A stretch of 64,000 nt of DNA from Hyposmocoma kahamanoa (GCF_003589595.1 NW_020656077.1:2206582-2270581); one strand, 5' to 3'. Positions 46,301 to 57,060 are shown, counted from the stretch's first letter. A program made the numbers and translations. The notes: generated from the letters alone by a model not told the origin.

Positions 46301-47413
46301 TATATGTACATATACCTTTGTAGGTAAGTTAAGATAGGTATGGTAAGAGCAATTACTTCTTATGAGAAAATCACAATTTTTTTTAATATATCATTTTGAA
46401 ATGGTTATTATTATCATTTACTTAGAAGAGCACTGCTCATCGGCAAAGGATGTTACCCTAGTTTTAAAATCTAAGATGTTTCTTAAGGAGAGGCGACATC
46501 CCGAGCGAACCTACGTGTGCTAACTTGACTAATCACGATATGTTTTCATACATCTTTTCACACCACGAATTAAGCGAACCGAGGTAACTGAACTATGTCT
46601 GGTTAGCCAGTATGTAATGGTACTTATGTATAACAAAAGATACTACAAATACACAAATAAAAATCATCTAACTGGTTGCACTGATCGTAAATACAAATTC
46701 TTATAGAAACTGAGGTTTTAACACTCATTTTCTCTAGAAATACCTAATTAAAAAAAGTCCAGATAAAAAGTCGCTATTTAGTCGGTTCTAGTCGCAAAAA
46801 ACTAGATTTAGTCGGCCGGCCGTTCAAAAGTTATTAAGGTATAAGCTTAATCCAGCATGGACAGTAAAATACATCAATAACTTCAAAATGGAGTACCAAC
46901 CAAATCCCTTTTTTTGTGTAATCAGATATAAGCTAGGTGTTGTGGTTATAAGCTTATTCCAGCGACTTTTTACCTGACTAGTCAAATTTGATAAACTCAA
47001 CCATGGTCACACTGAAATAAGGCACACAGAATTAAAGTTTTGCAGCAAATTGACAGTTGTCGCAATGGCCAAACAGGATCATAATGATGACAGGCAGCAG
47101 TAAATTCTTTTTCTAGCATCTTTTGTTACCATGAATAATTGTTTATGTTTCATGCATTTGGTTTCAAATGTTGTCTGGCAATGACTGATTAGTTGTTATA
47201 GTCAAAAAAGTAATTGCAGTTTTTATTTTAAATACTTTCTATTCCGACTATTATATTAACAAAAACCATCCTTATTACCTAGTCTACTTACTTGGGTTGT
47301 CACATTAATTTTTATTAAACACATTAAATTGATTAAATGCAATAAATTTATTCAATACATTAGATTTATTGTGTTGATAAAAGCATTCCACCCTATTAAC
47401 ATAAATATAAATG
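46301..47413. other. Noncoding stretch downstream of PSMG2
   Basis: No recognisable gene or bounded repeat. Confidence 0.4.
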
Positions 47414-47419
47414 TTTATT
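47414..47419 (-). terminator. PSMG2 polyadenylation signal
   Basis: AATAAA on the minus strand, about 50 nt downstream of the PSMG2 stop codon. A second overlapping AATAAA is present in the same TTTATTTATTT run. Confidence 0.6.
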
Positions 47420-47468
47420 TATTTAGGTATAAACCCATTAATAATATAATATTACAAAATTACAACTT

Positions 47469-48254
47469 TCAGTAAATATCACTTGGTGCTGGTCGTCCAA
47501 ACAAAAGCTTCCATGACACGGGCTTAACTAATTGATCCAGGAAATCTTTTTTTTCACTAAACAGTGGTACCACATCTGTTAAGCTGTTCACCATGTCATA
47601 TGCATCAGGTATGTTGTCACCCTCTGAGCAGTATTTGTATAGAATTAAACAAGGCATTGCATTTTCTTTGCACACCTCAAACAGCAGTGATGCAAATCCT
47701 CCACCAAAAATTTTAACTCCTCCATCAATTAATTCATGTTCTAACCAATTCTTTGATAGCAACTTGTTTTTGTAAATACTTAATTCACTAGCTAAATATC
47801 TGAATGGGCTTGTCTGGATGTATTTCCTTTCGTGAGCGAAACTGCTGGTTAAGATAATGACATCCCTTATGCCTTGACCTTTATATGACACTATAAGGTC
47901 CTCCAGGAACTCACGCGCGTATTTGTATACCAGCGGGGCTCGCACTTGCATTACAGCTACATTCTTCGCCGCGCATTTATATACTTCACAACAACTTGAT
48001 AGGTTGTTAGAAAGTAGATCATATGGGTCATATCCTAAGACGGGAATTAGCGCGGGACTATAGATGGAAGAGATCCTCTTCATACTCAAAGACGAAATTA
48101 ACAAGTCACAAGCCAGCTGGCCGACGTTCCCCACGGCTACACTAGGTATTATTAGAGTGTACCCTTCCAAGTTGCCTTCATCAGTGTTCTTCCAAAGAGT
48201 TTTTTGAGACATAATTATAGCCGAAATATCACAGAATCTGTTTAATACAGTCAT
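47469..48254 (-). CDS. PSMG2: Proteasome assembly chaperone 2 (PAC2)
   Basis: PAC2 pairs with PAC1 and guides assembly of the alpha ring of the 20S proteasome core. The 261-codon frame is close to the roughly 264 residues of the human protein. Family landmarks are IIPSVAVGNVGQLACDLLI (35-53), SPFRYLASE (149-157), FGGGFASLLFE (183-193), YCSEGDNIPDAYD (208-220) and SWKLLFGRPAP (247-257). It appears to be a single exon. Two start codons are possible. The Met at residue 15 (48212) begins MSQKTLWKNTDEGNLEGYTL and fits the family's usual distance to the GYTL block, so it is the likelier start. The gene is divergent from TIM8 and PEX3. An AATAAA follows the stop by about 50 nt. Confidence 0.93.
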   Translation of the reverse strand: MTVLNRFCDISAIIMSQKTLWKNTDEGNLEGYTLIIPSVAVGNVGQLACDLLISSLSMKRISSIYSPALIPVLGYDPYDLLSNNLSSCCEVYKCAAKNVAVMQVRAPLVYKYAREFLEDLIVSYKGQGIRDVIILTSSFAHERKYIQTSPFRYLASELSIYKNKLLSKNWLEHELIDGGVKIFGGGFASLLFEVCKENAMPCLILYKYCSEGDNIPDAYDMVNSLTDVVPLFSEKKDFLDQLVKPVSWKLLFGRPAPSDIY

Positions 48255-48569
48255 ATACAGTACATAACAAAAAACCGTAGTTTATTATTTATTTCCTTTA
48301 TGGCCGCCACTAGGCTTGTGCTAGTGTCAGTAAGAATAATATAAAAATTTTGGCGATTTCGTCAGTGTCACTGTTCGTTGAAAACTTCAAAATCCTCAAA
48401 AAACCTCACCGTAGAGTTTAAGGTTATAAAGAATGATGTGACAAAAATGACAGGTACAAACTTTTTTTATTTGTTGAGCAGCTTTAGCTACGAGGCTATC
48501 AGCTTACAACTACGACTATGATGTAAAATAATAATAATAATAAAGAAAGTTTTTACAAGGAGCCAAAAC
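48255..48569 (-). promoter_or_regulatory. Upstream region of PSMG2
   Basis: This is the short interval between the PSMG2 start and the hAT element at 48570. It must contain the PSMG2 leader and probably the core promoter if the element did not displace it. No TATA box or initiator could be assigned with confidence. Confidence 0.35.
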
Positions 48570-49601
48570 TAGAGATGATACGGATAGTGATTTGGCCGGA
48601 TTCTGGATATCCGGTGAACACCTAGACCGGGTAGCCGGATATTCAACTGCCGGATATCTGACCCACAACCGTAAACATGTCGCGACCAGTTTACAGCGCG
48701 CATCATCGTGATTGATATCACCGAGTATATTACCAGAAATAGAGACGAAATAAGGGCCATATATTCCTGGTTCCACATTAGCGATACAGCTCTTATAAAT
48801 ATCAACCACATTTATACAAAAACTTTGTACTGAAATATAGACAGGCCAACTACAGACCTGTGTGTACGTCTCCGTATATTCCAAAAAATATTCTGAATTT
48901 ATTGTAATAAAGACAATATCTCTAACAATGCCGTGGCATTCTATTCGGTGGTGTGGAAAAAACAGCAAAACGTCTTATTGCAAAACAAACGGAATCACAT
49001 TTCATTGGTAATTTAATATGTAATTTTGCAATTTTCGTCCATTATAGCAAAGCCCAAGTTAATTAGTCGATTTGAAGTGAAACAGTTGACGACAGCCATT
49101 GACGACACCCGTCAGTTGTTTCGAACTCGGGCTAGCCAATCGGAGCGCTGTTGTCACAGTAATGATATGGCAGAATAATTTTCAAACAAATTAAATGACA
49201 TTTCGTCTCTAATTTGGTTATATACATGATTGCACTTTCACATTGACGATTTGATTAATTTATTCGATAATACAAACAAATGCATAACAGAAAAATGTTA
49301 TCAGTAAAAAATCGCAAAGTTTACCACTTAATGCAGAAAAACTGGTCTTCATCCACCATAATTTGCCTTTTTTGCAATTCTTAGTTCTTTCAGTTACGCG
49401 TAATAAATAAACAGATTGTTAATGATCCTGTAGTTGCTGTATATTCTATTACCAACATATCTAATCAATAAATAAATTTATTTGGTGTACTCATTATGAA
49501 TTTTTCTCAGTTTTAAACTTCCGGTATCCTAGTAGTAGATAGTAATAATAGGCCAGATAGGCGGGATACCGGATAGTTACCGGATATCCGTTTCATCTCT
49601 A
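48570..49601. mobile_element. Non-autonomous hAT element upstream of PSMG2
   Basis: Inverted ends are TAGAGATGATACGGATA (left) and TAGAGATGAAACGGATA (right, inverted), one mismatch in 17. Flanks are GCCAAAAC (48562-48569) and GCCAAAAG (49602-49609), an 8-bp duplication with one difference. Subterminal CCGGATA motifs are abundant on both sides (for example TATCCGG at 48609 and ACCGGATAGTTACCGGATAT at 49568). A 150-codon minus-strand frame through its left half has no transposase motif and is regarded as chance. Confidence 0.85.
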
Positions 49602-49609
49602 GCCAAAAG

Positions 49610-50658
49610 AATTTATGAAAAAATTAAAAATAATATTATACAAATTGAAATTGTTAAAAGTCCTTGTAAAGTATTAATTAGGTAAATTGTCTGTTTATTA
49701 CAATATCATTGCTTATACAAATAAATAACAATCATTGGAAATAATGGACAATAAATGAAAAATAAATGTTAGAGGTCACTGGGTTCGAATGAATAGCATT
49801 GTAACAATCGTTTTAATTTTTTAGTTTTTTTTCGAGATAATCACAATTATTATCATCAAAGTAAAATATATAAATAAAATATAAATGTGTGCGTTACTAT
49901 TTTCTAAAACACTCTACTTAAACTTGAAAAAAAATAAAAATCTATGTAAGTTGTGTAACACCAACCATAATCTTCCATGAGACTTATGATAATTTAAAAA
50001 TGTTCAAAAAGCTTTACTACACTTTGTAATTTGTGCAACACCACCATTAAAACGTTTTGACGCTTATGTTAGAAACGCAAAATGCCAATGACCATTGGTA
50101 GAATTAAATTTTGTTTAATTAAGTTTTGATAGAATTAAGTAATGTATATCATTTTGCCTCATTTAAGCACATTTATCTAGCAAAAAAGTAATTTTATTGA
50201 GTTTTGTGGGCACACAATTTATATTTTAAGTTTCATTTTAAAAGTAACATTTTGAGTTTTAATTTGTATTTATTTTTAAGTATTTTATTAATTTTATTTA
50301 TTTCTTTCTGGCTTGTGGCATATTTGTTTAATGAGCGTTTCATAGCCCATGGAAAGGGTGAATTATAAATATAGGTAAAAGTTTCGTTTCTGAAGAAGAA
50401 GAGAAACTAATGATTAGGCAGTATGGTCTCCGACCTTTGCCTGTACCAAACGGAACGAAGGAAAAAAGTTTCGTTTCGTCGATTTTGACATTTTGAGAAG
50501 TTCATCCCGACCCGAGTAACCACACTACATCATACTTCTTTAAGTGATCTATTTTCGGTTTCGCTTTTCGCTCGACGGTTTCACAAAATTTTGAAGATAC
50601 TGTAGTAAAGTTTTTCATGAACATTAAGTTCTAAATTATCACATTTATATAGCTTATT
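49610..50658. other. Intergenic region upstream of TIM8
   Basis: AT-rich with no recognised gene. The TIM8 promoter and leader should lie in the last few hundred bases. A repeated GTTTCGTTTC-type motif occurs at about 50382 and 50469, whose significance is unknown. Confidence 0.4.
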
Positions 50659-53363
50659 ATGAACGAACAAGAACCTGCTGACCCGCAGTTACAAAATTTC
50701 ATCTTGGCTGAAACACAGAAACAACGTTTTCAGGTTATTACTCAACATATATTAAATTTTATTACGTAGAAAGACATACATCATTAGAAAGGAATACTTG
50801 CAATTATTTATTGTGTGTAAATTTTTGTATGCAGTTCTCGGCAAGTCGTACGTGGTGCTATAACTTGCAGGCGTGTATGTACGCATGTATCTCTGCTCAC
50901 TGACCTTTGTCCTGTTTAATATTACTACTTTGCAAAATAAAGCTACGTTCTGGTACAGTCACGTTCACAAAGATGTCCACATGTAGCGAAATTAAAATCG
51001 AAAATGTACAATTACCAAAACTGCTACAATTCTATAATTGTTCCCCAATTACCAACATGGCCACTACTTAGCAAAATATTTTACGATTTTATTAGTACTT
51101 TTGATTTTGGTACTCATAGTATAGGAAGTTTCCTAATTTGAGACTAGGCTATTGATATGGTGGTCTGAGACTTTCTACTTAACAAAATCATATTTTAATT
51201 TCATTATGTGTGATATTTATTTACAGTGCTTCTATTTTCTCAATTAACCTCGGTAATTATCAGATTCCCGAATGCACTTGATTATTAATTTCCATGCCTG
51301 TTAACAATTTAAAATCAATAATAATTTGAATTTTGAACAACATATTTTATTGTTGTTTTGTCTTGATTTCTGTCTAAGTTATATATTTAGTTTATATTTT
51401 TAGTAACATTACAACATACTCACACAACAATAAGCAATTTAACAAAAATATAAAGTAAATGAACTGAGGTTCTTTTACATAACTAAAATTGAATATTTTT
51501 CCAGTTATTAATAATTTCAATCAGTCTGTATCAGAACGCATTTATTCATCTGACATAGCTATGTTAGTATGTTCTCCATTGATGGAATAATCTCTTTCCG
51601 AGCTGCTTGAACAAGTGTCAGCTTCTTGTTAAAAATACAAGTACACTCTGTAAATTATCTGTTGTACCTGTGACTTTATTGGTTTTCTTCTTATTGTATA
51701 ATAAATAAAAAACGTAATGGCAACTCTATATACTTCCAAGTCAACTGAAAGCGTCCGATCTGTACTAAAGGCAGAGGGCAACTGAATAAAACCTGTTGAC
51801 AGCTTAAACACGAAGTTTGTCGAGGGTCATTGAGCAAATAGAAGCTCTGTACATGCATATGACTATACAAAACCAGAACACTATTAGAGTTGTTAATTTA
51901 TTCTATACTAAGTGCCATATAGCAGGCCAATAGTGATCATTTAACCTTTCCTACTGTGGTATATGTAATTTGTGAAAACAATGCTTTCCAATGTTCCCTG
52001 TAACAAGTGAAAGTGTAATTGTTGACATATCATGATAGAAATCACCTTGATATACAGATGCCTCAGGGGTTGTAAACTTTTAAATAATTTGATATTATGA
52101 AACATGTTAATTATACATTGAGTTCTTAGGTTTTCGCGATTGTTTTACATATAGGAAATGAAACTGTTTTTCCAGATCTAAATCGCGTATATTTGTTTTT
52201 TCAAACAAAGAAACATTGCAGGCCCTTTACAGGTCCCATGGTCACGATTGGCTGAGGTGGTACAGTCATCAACCAGTTATGTCTCATAACTGACATAACT
52301 GGTTGAAGACTGTATGTGAGTACGGTTTCATTTCCTATGTTAATCATGTATTATGCCTGTATTTGCAAGGAATAATAACATAAACACTAAGCAGAACCAT
52401 CACTTTCAGAATCTGATCCAATTAAGGCGTTATTTTTCGAAAACAATAACAAAGTAAAACAGTAAAATTAATCAATGCCAAAATTAATAATATTAATTAA
52501 CAAAGCAATATCAAGAATTAAACTAAAATATTTCCTAGACCAGACCGAATGCAAGTTTACTCAGACATAGTGTGTTTGATAAATAAAAGTGTTAAGTAGG
52601 TAAATAGAAGTGGGGATAAGTTATAATTTTGTATTCTTTATTTATGTCTTTATTAAAGGACAGTTTCTTTTTTGTTATGAGTGTTAAATTCATTTTGTAT
52701 TTTTAAAATTATGAAGTAAAAGAAACTGAATTATAGTTATTAATTATTATGCACAGTTTTAAATATTACTGTGAAGTAGTGACAAACTGATAATTAATAT
52801 AATAAATTATAATTATAATAAAAAAATGTATAATATTAAAAACATGAATTCACAGAGTGATAGTTTTTCTTTTGATACCAAGTGGCGGTATGAACAAATC
52901 GTAAGGGAACACGTTTGCCCATAGCACACACTCAGAGCTTTAAATCGCAAATAATCTGACGAACATTACCGCGCCTGTCGCCCTGGAACATAAGTTGATA
53001 AGTTCCATTTGCGTGTAATTGCACCAAAAGTACGCCTACAATCACGTTTTTAAGTTATGGTATGGCTTTTATTGCTTTCATAACTGCTATTGACATGTTA
53101 AATGGCACAAACTTTAGTAATAATTTCTTTTGCAGCCAGTATATTGATTGTTTGTTCATGCGAAATTGCAGGTGCTGGTTCACAGTCTCACCGACACTTG
53201 CTGGGACACATGTATGGGCCGACCATCAATCCGTCTCGACTCCAAGACTGAAGTCTGCATCATGAATTGTGTGGAAAGGTTCATTGATGCCACAACTTTT
53301 ATTACTAAACGTCTTATGAATACCACCAGGTATCGCTCTGACGCTCCCCTTGAATTTCAGTGA
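50659..53363 (+). CDS. TIMM8: Small Tim chaperone Tim8 (two exons)
   Basis: Tim8 works with Tim13 in the mitochondrial intermembrane space, escorting hydrophobic precursors towards TIM22/TIM23. Exon 1 (50659-50733) encodes 25 residues opening MNEQEPADPQLQNFILAETQ. Exon 2 (53172-53363) encodes 63 residues. The intron 50734-53171 has GT...AG ends in phase 0. The 88-residue product has the twin CX3C motif (CWDTC and CIMNC) separated by 14 residues, as in animal Tim8, then VERFIDATTFITKRL. Human TIMM8A is 97 residues. The stop TGA at 53361-53363 is only 24 nt before the PEX3 start, and no AATAAA lies between, suggesting a shared mRNA. The donor GTTATT is weak. A second, more pyrimidine-rich acceptor sits 36 nt upstream at 53135. 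Confidence 0.92.
52153..52337 (-). mobile_element. Penelope-like terminal fragment in the TIM8 intron
   Basis: The minus strand of 52153-52283 matches the 3' region of the Penelope-like element at about 62278-62412, roughly 90 percent by eye. It shares CATAACTGGTTGA, GACCATGGGACCTGTAAAGG and the end TTTCATTTCCT. It is followed by a forward, internally deleted copy (52292-52314 plus 52324-52337), so the two halves form an inverted pair around TCATAAC. Such inverted terminal pieces are common in Penelope-like elements. Confidence 0.7.
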
Positions 53364-53387
53364 GTACATTAATATAAAAAAGACAAT
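53364..53387 (+). other. 24-nt TIM8-PEX3 intercistronic spacer
   Basis: The spacer is AT-rich and has no polyadenylation signal. An in-frame TAA lies inside it, so readthrough of the TIM8 TGA could not fuse the proteins. The PEX3 ATG has A at -3 (CAATATG). The sequence overlapping the TIM8 stop (TCAGTGAGTA) also resembles a splice donor. Confidence 0.7.
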
Positions 53388-54509
53388 ATGTTTTCTAACT
53401 TTAGAAACTATTTAAACCGCCACAAGAAGAAGTTGCTTGTCACTGGTGCCGTATTTGGGGGCCTTTATTTGTTGACTAGTTATGCCCAAAGAAAACTGCG
53501 GGAGTGGCAAGAAAATGAGGCAAAGAAATTCTTTGAAATGACTCGTAAGAAACAACATTTTGAAAGCACAGAGCGCACTTGCAATCAGACAATACTTTCT
53601 TTGTCCAAAATAGTATCAGAGAGCATTCTGAATTTGTTGAACACTGAAGAAATTGTTCAGAAGCTACAAGAAAACCCAGATAATAAATTGGCGCTATGGG
53701 AACAAATGAAAATTATGATATTTACCAGAATATGCGCTCTTGTATATGCGCTATGCGTTTTGCAGGTGACGCTTCGAGTGCAGCTTAATATTATTGGTGG
53801 TTATCTCTACAGAGATTCTGTACATGAGACAGAGTCACTGATAGACAGTGAACTACAAGCCAAATATTTGTCATTATGCCATCATTTTGTTGGGAAGGGA
53901 GTGGAGGATTTGGTAAAACAAATAGAAAAAGCTGTGAAAAGGGTTATGGATCCTGTTTCTCTTAAGAAAAAAATTAATTTGCGAGAAATGGAACAAATGT
54001 TTTGGTCAATACAAACTGTTTTGTGTACTGACACTACTGAAGGTGATCCAGTACAGAAAATGGTGCATTTTCTTGTGGGACACACAGAGTTAAATGATGC
54101 AAAGCTGGATACCATTGTTAAAGAAACAATGGATATATTGGAAAGTGACGAAGTGCAGTCCATTACTATGTCATCAGTTAGCAGGAGTTTTTCTTCTGTA
54201 ATTGATGAAATTGCTAATTTGTTTGCTACTAAATCTGTGCCTGCAACTAAAAATCATTTGGAGATTGAAGACAATCATGTAGTAACAAATGGAGCTCTAA
54301 GACTAGATGCACTTTCAAATGCCTTTGTGGATGTAAATAAGGCAGAGATGCACTTAGTGAAATTATTGCCGGTAATACACGAACTTTTTACAAAAAACAC
54401 TTGCAAGAACAACACTAACATTCCAGACCTGTTAACACAGCAACTAACCCTGAATGACAAGCTGAAGCTTCTTGGGGCAAACATTTATGAGGTATTTAGT
54501 AGTACTTAG
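53388..54509 (+). CDS. PEX3: Peroxisomal biogenesis factor 3 (peroxin-3)
   Basis: PEX3 anchors in the peroxisomal (and ER) membrane and docks PEX19, allowing insertion of peroxisomal membrane proteins. The frame is 373 codons, the same length as human PEX3. The N-terminus FRNYLNRHKKK (5-15) is followed by a hydrophobic segment (16-32). Then come QHFESTERTCNQTILSL (56-72), FTRICALVYALCVLQVTLRV (112-131) and VQLNIIGGYLYRD (131-143). The C-terminus ends LLGANIYEVFSST, close to the family ending. The whole protein is in one exon, which is notable for a gene of this size in an insect. It starts 24 nt after the TIM8 stop on the same strand. A possible AATAAA lies about 740 nt downstream near 55250. 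Confidence 0.95.
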   Translation: MFSNFRNYLNRHKKKLLVTGAVFGGLYLLTSYAQRKLREWQENEAKKFFEMTRKKQHFESTERTCNQTILSLSKIVSESILNLLNTEEIVQKLQENPDNKLALWEQMKIMIFTRICALVYALCVLQVTLRVQLNIIGGYLYRDSVHETESLIDSELQAKYLSLCHHFVGKGVEDLVKQIEKAVKRVMDPVSLKKKINLREMEQMFWSIQTVLCTDTTEGDPVQKMVHFLVGHTELNDAKLDTIVKETMDILESDEVQSITMSSVSRSFSSVIDEIANLFATKSVPATKNHLEIEDNHVVTNGALRLDALSNAFVDVNKAEMHLVKLLPVIHELFTKNTCKNNTNIPDLLTQQLTLNDKLKLLGANIYEVFSST

Positions 54510-55260
54510 ATTATTCAAGTTGACTAATATGTCAATGTGGCTAATATTTTTCATCACAACTACTGTATGGGTTTTGGTTTAGTTTAAACTAGCTAGTAAC
54601 TTTAGCTGTGTAGTAGGGCATAACAATTTAAGTAGTATATAAAAATTTTATGGGCTCATTATGACTCCTATTCTTGTTACTTGTTTAGCTTCATGTTTAT
54701 AGTGTTTTAATTGCAGTGTTTGCACTGACGTGAAGAACCATGCAAATGTTACGCATATGAACCTGAAATGCGTCCAGTGGTTTTTCCACTTGACAGGGAT
54801 AAGGCCCTAACTCACAAATGTTCTAATTTACTTCGATGGACAACACTGTCTATTTTTTGTCACGTCCACAAATGTTGCTCTTTTCTTGTTATCTTTTCAC
54901 ATTGGTACATAGTTTAACCTTGTTAACAATAATTTTAGTCGTACCAGTGTGGCTTAGAAATTTAAGTAGAATTTACATTATAATCCGTATCCAGAAAGAC
55001 TAAATAACCTCGAGTGAAAAATGATTGCTCAGGAGGTCGTTGTCGACACTTAAAAGATTATACAGCTGTAATAGTCATCAGAAGGATGCATCATTATACG
55101 TGAAACCCCCAGTACCCTACAGTGTTCAAAAATCCTTTCTTTATCTGGTCTAGACATTCTGACTAAAACTTTTAATTAAAACTCCCGATTTTGTATGGTT
55201 TTGACATATTTTAAAGTTCTTCAGCCTGTAAAAATTGTAAACAGTTAAATAAAACATACT
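54510..55260 (+). other. Probable PEX3 3' untranslated region and flank
   Basis: There is no coding sequence. An AAATAAAAC near 55248-55256 is the first convincing polyadenylation signal after the PEX3 stop, implying a 3' UTR of about 0.74 kb if used. Confidence 0.4.
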
Positions 55261-55266
55261 AAATGG

Positions 55267-55305
55267 GTAAATAACTATCTAAATAGTATTTAGATAGTTA
55301 TTTAC
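55267..55305. repeat. Near-perfect palindrome, 19-bp arms
   Basis: Arms 55267-55285 (GTAAATAACTATCTAAATA) and 55287-55305 are exact reverse complements around a single G. It lies just beyond the putative PEX3 polyadenylation signal. Confidence 0.75.
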
Positions 55306-55383
55306 TTCTACAAATAGTTTATGTATGACAGTTGAAGGTAGTATTAAATATGTTATATTGATATTAAATAATAATAATTATTA

Positions 55384-55427
55384 TTTTCACCTAAAATAAT
55401 AATAATTATTATTATTTTAGGCGAAAA
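55384..55427. repeat. AT-rich palindrome, 22-bp arms with one mismatch
   Basis: A perfect 32-bp palindrome beginning CCTAAAATAATAATAA (55390-55421) is extended by TTTTC and GAAAA on the outside with one mismatch. It may be a small cruciform-forming repeat. Confidence 0.65.
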
Positions 55428-55639
55428 TGAACGCTAATTTGTCAAGTGATGTGGTTATAAGGAATAGTTATTACGTGCATTGGATGTGGTTGGCTGTCCC
55501 AGAGTTATAACGTTTTTAGCTCATACGCTGATTGCTGAAGGACTTTCTTGGGACTGTACTAGTTCTACGATAATTTTTTTCCTTTCAAGGCAACATTGCT
55601 AGAACCATTATAAATTTGCTTATTATAGCGAAGAGCCTT

Positions 55640-56740
55640 TTGTGGTCGGATTGTACTTTAGTTGAATATGACCAATAAAAATTGTTATTGATTTATACAT
55701 ATCGGATCACGGTTTGGGAACTGCATTGGCCCACGTCATGGAAGACGGATATGAAAGTCCGATGATGATGGGGTCGCGGACATTACAACCTCATGAAAGA
55801 CGGTACGGGCAACTTGATAAACAGGCAGTCGGAATAATGTTTCGAAGCATCATTAGTTTTTAGCCGAACGGAAGTTTTGCATAATCACCGACCATAAACT
55901 TTTGGTTAGCTTACTTAACCCGGAGAAACCGATTCCAAACCAAATATCGCTCAGATTGTTAGGACTGTTTTACAACTTATCGGGTACTAACAGTATTGTC
56001 AAATATTAACCGGGCAAGTCGATTGGAAATTCGGATGCTTTAAGCAGGTGGGCAGTGCCTGTTTAGAAGTATTTTTGCTAGAAGAAAAACCGCTTGGATT
56101 GTACCTGGTGTAAAAACGATTTCTGATGGAGCTAAGGAAGATCGTGTACAACGAAATGTGCTTTTTAACGTACTTGATAGCTGGCCGCGCTCTAATACGA
56201 CTTGACTTTTACCCAATAAAGAATGTTTATAGTGAGCTAACAGAGTATATTTATGTTATATATCATACTTTCTAAATAATATTTATATTATTATGCCTTC
56301 CTCGCTCCCGAACATGGTACTCAAATTATTACAAGCTCTACATGGAAGCATCGTGCGAACGAAAGCATATCCGAGAGGATACTTTTGATGTGTAGGCATG
56401 GATAAGGATATCGAGAAGGTGATGGCTGTATGTGAAAACTGCCAGTCAGTGACGAATGACCCATTTAAGGATCCACAAATATGGATAAGTCGTGGAGGCG
56501 GGTGCACATTGATTTTGCTGACCCGTTTCAGGAAAAATGTTTCTACTCCTAATAGTTTAATACAGCAGATGGCTAGAATGCACACGTATTCCGCGCGGAC
56601 CAACTCGTGCTCGTGCGCGTGTATGGGCCAGGAATGAAGTGGGTGAAGGGTTCTGTAGAGAAAGTGGATGAACCCAATACTTGTGTGGTGATAACGGAAG
56701 ATGGCGACCTAGTAGCAGTAGAGTCCTTGTGAAAGAGTTT
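55640..56740 (+). pseudogene. Gypsy-type pol remnant (RNase H and integrase)
   Basis: Across several stops the plus strand gives GLGTALAHVMEDGYESPMMM and SRTLQPHERRYGQLDKQAVGI (about 55715-55830), the RNase H start of gypsy pol. The integrase zinc-binding and linker region follows, with GMDKDIEKVMAVCENCQSVTNDP (about 56397-56465). Near 56600-56720 a frame reads LVRVYGPGMKWVKGSVEKV, like the C-terminal integrase tail (GPF/Y-type). Coordinates of the element ends and LTRs were not found. Decayed and inactive. Confidence 0.75.
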
Positions 56741-56799
56741 CTACCTCCAAGCAGTGAAGTGACAATTACTGCGTTCCGGTTTTGAAACGTAAGGGTGCT

Positions 56800-57060
56800 T
56801 GTGAAATTACATGCACATGCGACTTATCAACTTACGTCTCAGGGTGACAGGCGCAGTTGCAGTGCCCTTCAGATTTTTGCGACTGCAACTGTTATGGACA
56901 GGCATTGTCTTACCACCAGGCACACGACTTGCTCGTCCCGTCACTTTATATTATAAAAAAAAACCAACAACTTGCACCGTAGCCGACCAAATAATAGCTC
57001 GAGCGTTAAGCCAGCCGACAGCGATTTGAGTTCGACTCTCTGCCCTCAACAACGTCGAAT
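56800..57060 (+). repeat. SINE-like segment with tRNA-like B box
   Basis: A segment with TTACCACCAGGCACACGACT and a following A-run (56954-56963) has the look of lepidopteran SINE or non-LTR 3' ends. Just after it, GAGTTCGACTCTCTGCC (about 57028) fits a pol III B box (GTTCGANTC-like). A full tRNA cloverleaf could not be drawn. Confidence 0.3.

Noticed and set aside
48516..48968. 150-codon minus-strand frame
   Set aside because: It lies mostly inside the hAT element at 48570-49601, is rich in motifs from the element's CCGGATA subterminal repeats, and has no transposase or other domain.
57000..57060. A tRNA gene
   Set aside because: A B-box-like GTTCGACTC is present but no complete cloverleaf or anticodon stem could be drawn; recorded only as SINE-like.
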